DNA of 64,000 bases from Lachnospiraceae bacterium (GCA_910575475.1 CAJTGD010000032.1:1-64000), one strand, 5' to 3'. Counted from the first letter of the stretch, positions 33,734 through 42,828 are shown. Notes: generated by a model from the letters alone, not told the origin. Made by a program: numbers and translations.

Positions 33734-35204
33734 GCGCTGTCTCCCATTCTGCCATTTTTTCGCTGATTTCCCTGGAAATCAGCTGCGGACCAAGATAATC
33801 GGAAAGGCCGAGCCCGTCATCCGTCAGTACCAGCCAGCCGGATTCTGCCTTCCGCTGTGCCGGATCACAGCACACATCCCGCAGCCCTGAACCGCAGTTG
33901 GTCCCGACTTCATCAGGAGAGCTCTGCTGCACAAGATACCCCTCCTCGATCCACTCCGACAGCAGCGGAAATTCTTTCAGGATCTCCGTGCCGAAACGCT
34001 CCCGATACCTGCCGATATCCAGCCCCGGCCGGATCAGGAGATGGCGGATCACATATCTGCGTTTCTGCTCCTCACGGGAAAGCACGATCCCATGAGTAAC
34101 AGCGGTAAAATCCTGCGTATTTTCATAAGCGTATAATTCACGCAGGCAGTCCTGCCTTGTGACGGCGTATGGGGTGCAGAAATGCAGATTCCCCACATAG
34201 CTCCGTCCGCCGCAGCCCAGCGCCAGAGAGGTGCCGAAGCCGCACTCAGAGAAGGGGCGCAGGTGTTCTGATTTTCCACGAATAATCTGCTCCATAGACG
34301 CCTGTTGGGATGCTGCTGACTTCCCCCAGACACCCTGCGCTATCGAACCCTGCCGGGATCCTTCTGATTTTCTCCGTACAAACCGCCTCATAGAATCCTG
34401 CCGGAATCCTTCGGATTTCAAAAAGCTGCCTGCTTCCCGATACTGCTCAAAAGCCTTTTCCGGCTCCAGCACCATTCCGTCGCGCAGCTCCCTTTCCAGC
34501 CCTGCGCCGTGCTTCACATACAGAGGATACAAAAAAATCTCCTGGGGACCGAGAGACACCGCCCGTTCCAACGATTCCAAAAGAGATTGGATCGTTTGCC
34601 CGGGAATCCCGTAGATAAAGTCCGCATTTACACAGTCAAATCCAAAGGAAAGCAAAAGCTCCAGAGCTTCCAGCGCCTTTTTCCCGCTATGCCCCCGGCG
34701 CAGAGTTTCCAGTTCTCTGTCACAAAAGCTCTGGATCCCCATGCTGACCCTTGTAATGCCACGCCCCTTCAGCAACTGTAACTTTTCTCTGTCAGTCTGG
34801 TTGGGAGCCGTTTCGATCACAATGCTCCGGTTTTCGTCAAAATGCAGATAAGATTCCGTCATGGCAAAGACCCGATCCAATTGCCGCGCATTCAAAAGAA
34901 GAGGCGTCCCACCGCCTATGGTAAAATCGGAAAATCTTGTGCCTGCCGGCTCCAGAATCCGGCGGTACTGGCTCAGCTGCCGCTCCACCGCGTCCAGATA
35001 CCGTTCCATTTCCTCTGTCCCAGCTCCGGTGACAGAAAACAGGTTGCAGTAGCCGCATTTCGTCTGGCAGAAGGGGATGTGCAGATACAGCCCGCAGCCC
35101 GGTCCCGAAAGACTGCCGGCGCAGTCTGCCAGACGGATCCCGGTCAGCGGGCGGTAAGCCGTTTTGTGAGGATAACTGTACATATATTGAATATACGGAT
35201 TCAT
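33717..35204 (-). CDS. STM4012-family radical SAM protein (HemN-like)
   Basis: 495 residues. LYLHIPFCQTKCGYCNLFS carries the C-x3-C-x2-C cluster motif, followed by TIGGGTPLLL and VSMGIQSF, the layout of coproporphyrinogen dehydrogenase-like radical SAM proteins. A 16-residue unit is repeated about three times at 34270-34420 (KSEGFRQDSMRRFV.., KSEGSRQGSIAQGV.., KSAASQQASMEQII..); it expands a helix before ECGFGTSLALGCGG and is probably specific to this strain. Not a heme enzyme by context: it is always grouped with the STM4011/4013-4015 partners. Reaction unknown. Confidence 0.8.
   Translation of the reverse strand: MNPYIQYMYSYPHKTAYRPLTGIRLADCAGSLSGPGCGLYLHIPFCQTKCGYCNLFSVTGAGTEEMERYLDAVERQLSQYRRILEPAGTRFSDFTIGGGTPLLLNARQLDRVFAMTESYLHFDENRSIVIETAPNQTDREKLQLLKGRGITRVSMGIQSFCDRELETLRRGHSGKKALEALELLLSFGFDCVNADFIYGIPGQTIQSLLESLERAVSLGPQEIFLYPLYVKHGAGLERELRDGMVLEPEKAFEQYREAGSFLKSEGFRQDSMRRFVRRKSEGSRQGSIAQGVWGKSAASQQASMEQIIRGKSEHLRPFSECGFGTSLALGCGGRSYVGNLHFCTPYAVTRQDCLRELYAYENTQDFTAVTHGIVLSREEQKRRYVIRHLLIRPGLDIGRYRERFGTEILKEFPLLSEWIEEGYLVQQSSPDEVGTNCGSGLRDVCCDPAQRKAESGWLVLTDDGLGLSDYLGPQLISREISEKMAEWETAHGQTN
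34270..34420 (-). repeat. 48-bp in-frame tandem repeat in the STM4012 gene
   Basis: About three diverged 48-bp units, each encoding a KS-x-x-x-(R/Q)Q-x-S 16-mer. The first unit is the natural helix of the protein; the other two are additions. Confidence 0.65.
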
Positions 35205-35219
35205 AGTAACAAAAAACCT

Positions 35220-36221
35220 CTATAAAAAGAAATGCTTATAAGGAACGGTATTGACCACAGGATGATTGATCCCATGGAACTGGCATCCGTCCTCCCCGTA
35301 GCAGGTTCCGTGATCGGAACAGCAGATGACAAAGGCATCGCCCCGCTTGTCTTTCCAATGGTCAAACAGCCGCCCCAGCTCCTGGTCCGCATAGCGAAGC
35401 GCTGCCCCGTGGCTGGCCAGGTTATCATGGGAGCACCCATCCAGATAGAAGGAATTGGGATAATGAATGGCGTCCACATTGAGGTACATAAAAATCCTCT
35501 GCCCCGGATCCGCAGCTTCCAGCTTCCTTAAAATAAAGTCTACCTGATTTTTGGCGCTGTCCTTTACCCCGCAGCCAAAGGACGGGTTCCAGTAGCTTTT
35601 CCGGAAATATCCGGGAAATACCTTTCCCAGGTCCGAGCGTTTGTCAAAAAAGGAGACGCCTCCGACACACCAGGTATCATAGCCTTCCTTTTCCAGCCCT
35701 TCCATGATCGTGCCGCCGGAAAATCCGTAAGCCCCCGGGGGCGTTTTTCTGCCCATGCCGATCTGTCTGGGAAAAAACAGCATTTCCCGGTCAGCCAGAT
35801 TTTTCGCCTCATGATCCGCAGGCAGGAAACCGGCAAACATGGCGTGATGGGACGGCCAGGTAAAATTCCCCGGAGCCTGGCATTTTTTCCAGGAGCCGTA
35901 ACGGTTCAGCACCGGGGTCGCGCCGTCCTCCTGCTCCTTCACCGCCGCATCATACCGAAGAGTATCCAGACAGATAAACAAAATATCCATCTGCCCGACA
36001 ACCTGATTCATATCCACGGAAGGCGTTCTCTGCGCTTTGGCAGAAGAGAACAGCCGGAAAGGGACCTCTCCGGCATGCTCGTGCGGGGCTTGCCGATTGT
36101 CCTGAACTTTCATGTTATTTGCTTCTTTCTGTTTTTCCTGAACTTCCATGCTATTTGTTTCTTTCTGGTTTCCCTGAACTTCCATATTTTTTGCTTCTTT
36201 CTGATTTTCTTGTACATCCAT
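35220..36221 (-). CDS. STM4013/SEN3800-family sulfatase-fold hydrolase
   Basis: 333 residues. Alkaline phosphatase/sulfatase fold: metal site LFICLDTLRYDAAV, nucleophile region FTWPSHHAMFAGFLP (Thr/Ser in place of the sulfatase Cys), and second metal half CCSDHGTCYGEDG with FHGINH. The family core begins near residue 71 (MNQVVGQMDILF). The first 50 residues are a 12-residue repeat, MEVQGNQKETNS and variants, 3.5 copies. It lies between the STM4012 and STM4014 genes. Substrate unknown; phospho- or sulfo-ester or related transfer. Confidence 0.8.
   Translation of the reverse strand: MDVQENQKEAKNMEVQGNQKETNSMEVQEKQKEANNMKVQDNRQAPHEHAGEVPFRLFSSAKAQRTPSVDMNQVVGQMDILFICLDTLRYDAAVKEQEDGATPVLNRYGSWKKCQAPGNFTWPSHHAMFAGFLPADHEAKNLADREMLFFPRQIGMGRKTPPGAYGFSGGTIMEGLEKEGYDTWCVGGVSFFDKRSDLGKVFPGYFRKSYWNPSFGCGVKDSAKNQVDFILRKLEAADPGQRIFMYLNVDAIHYPNSFYLDGCSHDNLASHGAALRYADQELGRLFDHWKDKRGDAFVICCSDHGTCYGEDGCQFHGINHPVVNTVPYKHFFL
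36114..36221 (-). repeat. 36-bp in-frame tandem repeat at the STM4013 N-terminus
   Basis: Three 36-bp units (36186-36221, 36150-36185, 36114-36149) plus a partial fourth encode M(E/D/K)VQ-x-(N/K)QKE-x-N-x. They extend the protein upstream of the conserved domain. Confidence 0.8.
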
Positions 36222-36249
36222 AATGCTTTTGCACTTTCCTGTTTGATAC

Positions 36250-37515
36250 TCACGGCAGATTTATCCGGCGTTCAGTATACAGCCACTCCTTCATCATTTC
36301 CGCCTGATGGAGGTAGATCCGGTTCTGGTCATAAATATCCTGGTAAATGAGATCGCCCTGGCCGTTCAGTTCAATGATCCTGGGCCGCAGGCTTCCCTTT
36401 TCCAGAAGCACATCGATCCCTGCGCTGCGCAGTCCCGGATAGCATTTTGCCGCACGGATGCAGAGCTGCTCCACATCCTCCATGACATGACGCGGAAGCC
36501 CAAGCGCATCCCCCTTTAAAGGGTGGTTATTCAGATGGAGATTGGTAATGGGACCGGAAGAAAGACGGGCCAGGATAAAATCCATCCTCCCGTCCTGAAC
36601 CACTGCCCGCAGATCATAGGAAAAGCCGCTGTGCTCTGCTTTGGCATACCACCGTTCTACGATACAGTCCAGTTTCAGAAGCCTCCCGATCATGGAAAGC
36701 ACCTGTTTCCTGTCCGTAAACCGCCGAAGCCGTTTCGTATTGACCAAACGTCCGGTTTCAGGATGTTCCATTGCGCAGGTGTAGAGGATCATCCGGCCCG
36801 AGCGGGGCTGCCAGCGGAAAGCCGCCGCTCCTGCGGCTCCGGAACCACAGACCGGCTTTATAAACACCTGAAAGATGCGGCGGCGTTCCATAGCATCCAG
36901 CAGCAGCTCTGCCTGATCAACGTCATCCAATGTTTCAGTTGCTGGAAGCACAGCCTGTCCGACGTCGTCCAACGTTTCCGCCGCTGGAAGCACAGCCTGT
37001 CCGACGCCGTCCAACGTTTCCGCCGCTGGAAGCACAGCCCGTCCGACACCGTCCAACGTCTCAGCTGCTGGCACAGTCCGTCCAACGCCGTCCAACTCCT
37101 CCGTCACCGGAATCCCGGCCTCTGCCAGCAGCCTTTTGCACGCTCTTTTATCCAGTATGGCGCGGATATCCTCCGGCTTGTTTAAAAACGTGATCTGCCG
37201 TTTCTTCCCCAACTCTGCCAGCCATTGCAGCTTTTTTTCATAATTCTGCGCCAGGATATTCAGCTCATCCAGCCAGCAGCTTTCCCACAAAGGCGGGTCA
37301 ATTTTCAGAAACACATCTTCCCATGCAGCTTCATTTAAAAATACATTTTCCCATCCAGCCCATCTCCGAACAGGAGATTCCTGCGAGTCCCCGCCACAGA
37401 ATGGAAACTCCTTCCAGTCCAGCAGCCGGACCGATACCCCTGCCGCATCCGCGCCCTTTTCCAGATAGATGGTCCGTTTCGTCCCGGGGCTGCCGAGGAG
37501 AACTGCCTGCCTCAT
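36250..37515 (-). CDS. STM4014-family protein, ATP-grasp-like
   Basis: 421 residues. The second half reads as an ATP-grasp fold: VFIKPVCGSGAAGAAAF (nucleotide loop), ARLSSGPITNLHLNNHPLKG, and GIDVLLEKGSLRPRIIELNG, with the usual metal-binding E/N pair. ATP-grasp enzymes form peptide or amide bonds with ATP. A 14-residue unit (AETLDGVGQAVLPA) is repeated about four to five times just before the ATP-grasp loop. The start ATG overlaps the STM4015 stop by 4 bp. Confidence 0.75.
   Translation of the reverse strand: MRQAVLLGSPGTKRTIYLEKGADAAGVSVRLLDWKEFPFCGGDSQESPVRRWAGWENVFLNEAAWEDVFLKIDPPLWESCWLDELNILAQNYEKKLQWLAELGKKRQITFLNKPEDIRAILDKRACKRLLAEAGIPVTEELDGVGRTVPAAETLDGVGRAVLPAAETLDGVGQAVLPAAETLDDVGQAVLPATETLDDVDQAELLLDAMERRRIFQVFIKPVCGSGAAGAAAFRWQPRSGRMILYTCAMEHPETGRLVNTKRLRRFTDRKQVLSMIGRLLKLDCIVERWYAKAEHSGFSYDLRAVVQDGRMDFILARLSSGPITNLHLNNHPLKGDALGLPRHVMEDVEQLCIRAAKCYPGLRSAGIDVLLEKGSLRPRIIELNGQGDLIYQDIYDQNRIYLHQAEMMKEWLYTERRINLP
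36915..37110 (-). repeat. 42-bp in-frame tandem repeat in the STM4014 gene
   Basis: About 4.5 copies of a 42-bp unit, the three central ones nearly identical, encoding AETLDGVG(R/Q)AVLPA. High identity indicates recent expansion. Confidence 0.85.
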
Positions 37516-38369
37516 TCGGTCAGCATGGCGTTCATCCAGATCTCGCCTTTGTATTCCTCCGGCTCATAGCGCTCCGACGCGTCAACCTTTGCCGGAAGAG
37601 CCTGCAGATCCTTCACCATGCCCTCTGACATATAATGAAAATGCACATCCAGCTCCTCGATATTGGGATAGGAAGGAATCGTTTCCAGGAGCAGGGCGCC
37701 GCCCTTGTCTGTCAGAGTGCCGTTGGCCAGATCCAGTACCTTCAGCTGCTTCATATATTTGCATTCCAGCACCGCCCGAACCAGTTCATCCTGGATCTCG
37801 CTGTCCTCAATCCCCAGGTGCGCGAGCTTTGGAAAATCCGACTTTTCGAGAAGGGTTTTGATGGTGTCCGCGCTGCCGTCAAATCCGTAATCCTCGATTC
37901 CGATATAAAGAACCAGTTTTTTCAGATTCGGCAGCTTGGCATTCTGAATCTCCTGGATCACCGACACCGGAAGCCCGCCGCAGATGATAGTCAGAGATTC
38001 CAGTCCCGGATGGCTGATCTCTCCCAGCACCAGCTCCGAGCTTCCTTTGACAGTCAGTTCTTTTAAGTGAGGAAGGGCCTGCCAGAGCCGGCTGTAATTG
38101 CCCTGGATGATCCAGGAAACCTCGCACTCCTCATAGTCCATGTCCCCTACAAACAGACTCTCAACATGGGAAAACCGTTCCTTGTTCTCCACGATCTGAT
38201 CCAAGATGATCTGGCAGCTGTCGTCCCAGGATTCACCCCAGCACCCGATCACAAGATCCGATACCTGGGAAAATTCCGGATCATTCAAGATATCCGCCAC
38301 CATGGTTCCGGGACCCTTTCCGTTCTCAAACTGTTCATAATCATACACATATTTTTTACTCTTCCCCAT
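37512..38369 (-). CDS. STM4015-family leucine-rich protein
   Basis: 285 residues with irregular leucine-rich repeats (LPHLKELTVKG, LPNLKKLVLYIG, FPKLAHLGIEDS, MKQLKVLDLANG, YPNIEELDVHF), suggesting a curved binding scaffold. First gene of the operon; promoter at 38419-38447. The ribosome binding site AAAGGAGG stands before ATG 38369. It may present the substrate to the two radical SAM proteins and the ATP-grasp enzyme; this is inference. Confidence 0.8.
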   Translation of the reverse strand: MGKSKKYVYDYEQFENGKGPGTMVADILNDPEFSQVSDLVIGCWGESWDDSCQIILDQIVENKERFSHVESLFVGDMDYEECEVSWIIQGNYSRLWQALPHLKELTVKGSSELVLGEISHPGLESLTIICGGLPVSVIQEIQNAKLPNLKKLVLYIGIEDYGFDGSADTIKTLLEKSDFPKLAHLGIEDSEIQDELVRAVLECKYMKQLKVLDLANGTLTDKGGALLLETIPSYPNIEELDVHFHYMSEGMVKDLQALPAKVDASERYEPEEYKGEIWMNAMLTE

Positions 38370-38418
38370 AAAAACCTCCTTTGCGGCTGTCGGCTTACCA
38401 TGCCTGTGTTTTTCTTAT

Positions 38419-38447
38419 ATTATACGCAATTATATAGTAGAGCTCAA
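38419..38447 (-). promoter_or_regulatory. Promoter of the STM4015-STM4011 operon
   Basis: On the minus strand TTGAGC (38442-38447) and TATAAT (38419-38424), spacer 17 bp, about 50 bp before the STM4015 start. A near-consensus vegetative promoter without evident operator repeats. Confidence 0.75.
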
Positions 38448-38588
38448 CTGTTTTTTGCACTATAAGAGTTGCGGCTCATAGTAAAGGATGGCATTTTTTA
38501 CCTTATTTTACATCTCATTTTAACAGAAAATGTGCAGCTCCCACGTATATGATCATAGTAGTGTTTTTGCCAAAAGGTTTTTAGGTAT

Positions 38589-39941
38589 TCAAATTACCTC
38601 AATATCAATGCAGCGCTTGATTGGTTTCAGATATTCTGAGCACATTATAGAAACCTCAGCTTTGAATGTTCCTTTTTGGGTTGGTACTATATAAATACCA
38701 TCAAACAGGCGCGAAGCTCTATGCGGTATTTGCTGAATTTCGGCTGCAATACAGTGTTCGTCAATGTCTAATGACGAATTTGTTGATGAAGTATATGGAC
38801 TTGGCAGCATCATCCTTGATAGTGCGCTTATGCTCCGCATAGTATTATTTTGACTGTGATTGGAAGACCAGATCCAATTAATGGAAGCGGCAACAGCAGG
38901 ATTCATCCGCTTTGCATACTCTTCCTCAGCCTTCTTAATTGGGTTTTTTGGTAACTCTGGTGCCTTCGGGAGCTTTATATCTTCTATGTCTGAAATATCA
39001 TACAGCAAAAATTCTTCCGGGAAATCTATATAAACACGTATGTCAGTTGCTTTAGCCGTTCCATCATTTGATATTTGAAGTTTCAATGCTATGCCGCCGC
39101 TGCGTATCTGCCGATACGTCTTCAATTTTTCCACATATGTTTCTATCTCATCCTTTGCAGGCAATGCTTCATTATATTGACGTAGTGCTTCATCTGATAC
39201 ATAATCCTGGAGATATGAATCAACACACGATCTGTCAAGGGGGGCATAACGGTTTCTGCAATCCTCAGCATAGATAGGCTGGAGCTTGATCTGTATACTG
39301 CGTTCACTGAGAAAAAAAACTAAATTACTATGAGATCGATACTCATCCTCAACAGATTTTTCTTCAATAGAATTTTGATTTTCTGGATCAGGGATGCTAT
39401 CTAGAATAAATTCTGAAACAATTTTCGGTGTTCGTTCAACAATTTTCGATTTGAGTTCCGCATTTTCTTCTTGCAGCTCCCGCACTAACTTATTCAAATT
39501 CAGTATTTCTGCATGGTTTGCTTCAATATTAAAACTATCGCCTCTTACCCAGCCGGGCCGCTTCTTCCGATCCATCTGTTTATGAAGTGCTGCGGTAACT
39601 TTAAGTGCAAGCTCATCAGGGGTATTCCACCATTCAACAATACGACCATTTTTGACATCATTTTTAAAGGCGGTGAGCTTTTCCATCTTCTTTGGATCGG
39701 TTTCAAAATCAGTTCTTTTTACGTTGGCATCATCACTAAGGATAAATCCAAGAATTGGAACTCCCTTTTCTTTTGCATATCGAAATTCTTTCTCAGTATA
39801 GCTGATTCCAGCATCATCCCCGGTTTCAACTACTGTACCATATCTATGCCCGACAATGAGGACGTAGTAATCTGAACTGTCGATCGTATCTTGAATGATT
39901 TCCCACTGCTTATTATAGCATATTTTTCTGCCCGAATTCAA
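38589..39941 (-). pseudogene. DUF4062-type protein lacking its N-terminus
   Basis: 450 readable residues. WEIIQDTIDSSDYYVLIVGHRYG and GISYTEKEFRYAKEKGVPIL are the second half of a DUF4062 domain (a TIR/Rossmann-like module found in large effector and NTPase proteins). The usual first 35-40 residues (FVSSTYxDLxxER type) are missing and the frame begins next to the stop of the GntR fragment. A coiled-coil (LNKLVRELQEENAELKSK) and a beta-rich C-terminal domain follow. The gene is AT-rich. The GntR fragment directly upstream indicates a deletion junction near 39941. Confidence 0.65.
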
Positions 39942-39952
39942 TGGTGCTGCTT

Positions 39953-40474
39953 TCAGACAGGCTTTCTCACCGCATTGTCATAAAACCGAAAATAATCCGG
40001 CCGGTGCCTGGACTGGGTATATTCAAACATCACCCCGTCGCTGTTGTAAGTCTGGCTGCTGACCACTGCCATGCAATTATAATCCCCGGCATCCATTTTC
40101 AGATATTTTTCGTCGATCTCCGTCAGCTTTTCCACCGTCATGATCCGCTTGCTGTTTACGATCGTCATGTGCAGTGTCTGTTCCAGATACTGATAAATGG
40201 AATTTTCCGCGATTTCCTTTGTAAGTCCGGGAACCGCTTCCTTTAGAAAATAATTATGGTTCAGGATCAGCGGCAGCTCGTTCAGATAATGCAGACGCTG
40301 AATATAATAAACCTCCGCTCCGGCAGGAAATCCCATGGATCGGGCCTGCTTTTCGCTGACCGTACACTCGGTAAATAAAAGCACCCGTGTGATCGGATGA
40401 TGGCCGTTCCGCAGGGCGGATTCCCGGAAGCTCTGAAACCATACGAACTTATCGTTCTGAGAAAAGGTGAGCAA
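39953..40474 (-). pseudogene. GntR-type regulator, UTRA ligand domain only
   Basis: 173 residues matching a UTRA effector domain (NGHHPITRVLLFTECTVSEK, GAEVYYIQRLHYLNELPLIL, FEYTQSRHRPDYFRFYDNAV). The N-terminal winged helix is missing; at the 5' edge the sequence passes into unrelated plus-strand coding near 40470. In GH clusters such regulators sense sugar phosphates. Confidence 0.75.
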
Positions 40475-40479
40475 GGAGT

Positions 40480-41054
40480 TTTTTGAGCTTACAAAGATTT
40501 ATTACCACCGTCTGGCCTGGATGGACGATTTCAAAAAGGTACAGGATCAGATCCTGAAATTCGCGCCCACAGTCCCGGAGGAAAAAACATATGATTACTA
40601 TGATCTGTTCCTGGAAAGACTGAAAGGAAAGATAGAGCCTGCCACCAGCGGCCACGGCTCCATCGACCTGATCGTGCCCGGCTGTCCAAAGTCATACTGG
40701 GAGAGCATGAAGAAGATGAAAGAATCCTTTCACAGATTGAAAAGGCAGCTGTCGCAGGCCGCAACGCGTTTATCGACCGATTTGGGATTTAAGCTGGATT
40801 CCGGCTTTTTGAGTACAGGCTGTAAGGCCGCCCTGGAAACCGTACGATGCGGTGAAAAAGAAATCATAGACTTAATAGAATGTGGAATGAACGCAAGGGA
40901 CTGCATTATTTCAAATTGTAAAACGGCAGCATTCTTATTTCAAGGCCAGAATGCAGGATCAGTGATTACTCAGAGGATGATCTGGTGGACGTTTCTGTAT
41001 ATGGAAAGCAATTTACATCCATGCGGTTGCTGTCACGATATTTGGAGGAAGTAT
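40480..41054 (+). pseudogene. Cassette gene A: unknown protein, chimeric and frameshifted
   Basis: The first part (KIYYHRLAWMDDFKKVQDQI to SFHRLKRQLSQ) is helical and unrecognised. From about 40790 it reads LDSGFLSTGCKAALETVRCG and LIECGMNARDCIISN. After one base lost in the A-run at 40918-40921 it continues in another frame as NGSILISRPE to TSMRLLSRYLEEV, stopping at 41054, one base before gene B. The second half looks like the tail of a small conserved Firmicute protein (possibly DUF4869-like; weak). The first half may come from another gene. Confidence 0.4.
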
Positions 41055-41055
41055 A

Positions 41056-41490
41056 AATGTTTTCAATTGATGATGTGAGAATCCCGATCAGGATCATGCT
41101 GGAGCCTGGAATCTATACGTGCGGAAATATATCTGCAAATGGAAAGACGAGATTGCTGAATCTGTGTAAGGAGTACGGGATTGCTGAATCTGTGTAAGGA
41201 GTACGGGATTGCTGAATCTGTGTAAGGAGTACGGGATTGCGGGATTCCCGGTATATGGTTATACCTACAATGACTTTTTAAATCATGTGCCCTTTGCCAT
41301 TCAGGAAGATACACGGCTTGTTTTTATCGATCGATATGATTTATTGAAAGAGCGGTTCGTTCCGCAATTTGATCACTGGCCGGATGTGATTTTTATGGTC
41401 GATTGTAAGACGGACTGCGCGGCGCTGGAAGATTCCCAGGATTGCTATATCAATATGGAAAGCGACAGGATCACCGTATGGAATGTGTAA
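41056..41490 (+). pseudogene. Cassette gene B: small P-loop-like protein, split by a 28-bp repeat
   Basis: MFSIDDVRIPIRIMLEPGIY leads into GNISANGKTRLLNLCKEYG, which contains a GxxxxGKT-like nucleotide-binding loop. The next residues (IAGFPVYGYTYNDFLNHVPF, VFIDRYDLLKERF, DVIFMVDCKTDC) continue in another frame because the 28-bp unit is present three times. With one copy the protein would be uninterrupted at about 125 residues. Its stop overlaps the start of gene C. Confidence 0.55.
41153..41236 (+). repeat. Three perfect 28-bp tandem copies
   Basis: Units 41153-41180, 41181-41208 and 41209-41236 are identical. 28 is not a multiple of three, so each unit gained or lost moves the frame of gene B. 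Confidence 0.9.
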
Positions 41491-42155
41491 TATACTTTGA
41501 AGATTATCAGAAGGATGTGCTGAGTAAGCTATATACATCTGCTTATGAAGAAGAAAATGCATCCATAAGATTTTCAGGCGGAAATGGGAAATTAGCACCA
41601 GAAATGGAACGGCTGTTATACGATAATCCGGAGGTTTTTATAATTGCAGTTTTGGATATGGTTCCTGAGAACAGTGATATTGTAACAATATACAACCATT
41701 TGAAGATGATAGGTAAACTGCATCCTGAATTTCAAAGGCGATATATCATTATTCCAAATGTTTGTGCAGAATATCGATTTATCAAGGCATTCAAGGAACG
41801 TAAACTCTTCCGGAGCCGTGAAGATGTGGATTTGTGTTTGAATAAAGGGGACTATAGAAAATCCTCATTGCTGAATCAACTTTTTCTGGAAGAAGGAGTA
41901 TATCATAAGAATTTTGAAAAATATTGTAAGTTTATCTTGAAATATACGGTCAATCATTGTATCAGCATTGATTCGGTTGAAAATGAGTTGCTTCAAAAGT
42001 TTTATCTGGAAGATTGTGATTGTAAAGACTGTGATTTCAGCAGGGAGTCGCTTAAGGATAAGTTTATAGATGAGTATGAAGCCACGGAAAGGATATGCCG
42101 GAATACTGTCATGGGCGGCACGGAGCAGGAAAAGAGAAACCATGACGCGTGGTAA
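41478..42155 (+). CDS. Cassette gene C: uncharacterised protein
   Basis: Starts at ATG 41478 inside the last codons of gene B (overlap 13 bp), MECVIYFEDYQKDVLSKLY. The N-terminal half alternates strands and helices with acidic residues in FIIAVLDMVPENSDIV, loosely like a nucleotide or metal-binding alpha/beta domain. The C-terminal half is helical with a Cys cluster (LEDCDCKDCDF). I do not recognise the family. The last about 10 residues (TEQEKRNHDAW) run into a different gene fragment, so the native C-terminus may be lost. Confidence 0.5.
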   Translation: MECVIYFEDYQKDVLSKLYTSAYEEENASIRFSGGNGKLAPEMERLLYDNPEVFIIAVLDMVPENSDIVTIYNHLKMIGKLHPEFQRRYIIIPNVCAEYRFIKAFKERKLFRSREDVDLCLNKGDYRKSSLLNQLFLEEGVYHKNFEKYCKFILKYTVNHCISIDSVENELLQKFYLEDCDCKDCDFSRESLKDKFIDEYEATERICRNTVMGGTEQEKRNHDAW

Positions 42156-42467
42156 TTTGCGGATCTGATTCCAATCGTAAAGAACGGCAATACCTGTCAG
42201 GTATTCGACCGTGCGGATGAAACCTGCGATTACGTAGAAAATGAAAATACCGGCGTGCGGAATATTATGTGCTATGCGGATGTTTCCGAAGGCGGAAGCG
42301 GACCGAAAAATTATATTCCGGAGATCAAGCCGGGAGAAAGCGTCACGATCCGCTTTGCCTGGTTAGTTAATGAAGACGAGCTTGACAAGCTGTATCTGAA
42401 CCTGAGAGGAGAAACTGTATTTACCGACGAAGGGCTGGAGATCGGGTTTGTAGATCTGAAGCTGTGA
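42156..42467 (+). pseudogene. DUF5027-like C-terminal fragment
   Basis: DYVENENTGVRNIMCYADVS, PKNYIPEIKPGESVTIRFAW and VNEDELDKLYLNL resemble the C-terminal beta-sandwich of DUF5027/DUF4352-type Firmicute lipoproteins. Signal sequence and first strands are missing. Confidence 0.5.
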
Positions 42468-42630
42468 TGGAAGGATCAGAATTCAAGATAGAAATCGTGA
42501 AAAAGGCTGCTTTGCGAAAGAGGCAGTCTTTTTCACGCTGAAGGATTCTTAAGGGAGACTATGAGCTTGACCAGATAAAAGAAGAGCAATTTATTTCTTG
42601 GCCATTCATGTCCGATTTTGCATTGCATCA

Positions 42631-42674
42631 TGTCATATTTCGCACTATGGCTTTCCTATTCTGAATGCTATACT
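42631..42674 (+). promoter_or_regulatory. TGTCA-type operator and promoter for GH43
   Basis: TGTCATATTTCGCACT begins at 42631; TATACT begins at 42669, 38 bp on. The leader to the GH43 ATG is about 150 nt and contains a 9-bp inverted repeat (AAGCACCTG 42698-42706 with CAGGTGCTT 42798-42806) closing a 91-nt loop. Confidence 0.7.
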
Positions 42675-42828
42675 GATTCTATAATCTATCAGCAAATAAG
42701 CACCTGCTGTTTTTGCCGAGGCCGTTTTAGAACCAGAACCATAAGCCGATACTGCTGGACATATGGCTTCTCGCCTTTCTTCTGTCATTCCATAGAACAG
42801 GTGCTTCAAAAAAAGGAGGCCGCAAAAA

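Noticed and set aside
36523-37185. 220-residue plus-strand frame across the STM4014 gene
   Set aside because: Shadow of the minus-strand gene and its 42-bp repeats. It shows no domain and no start context.
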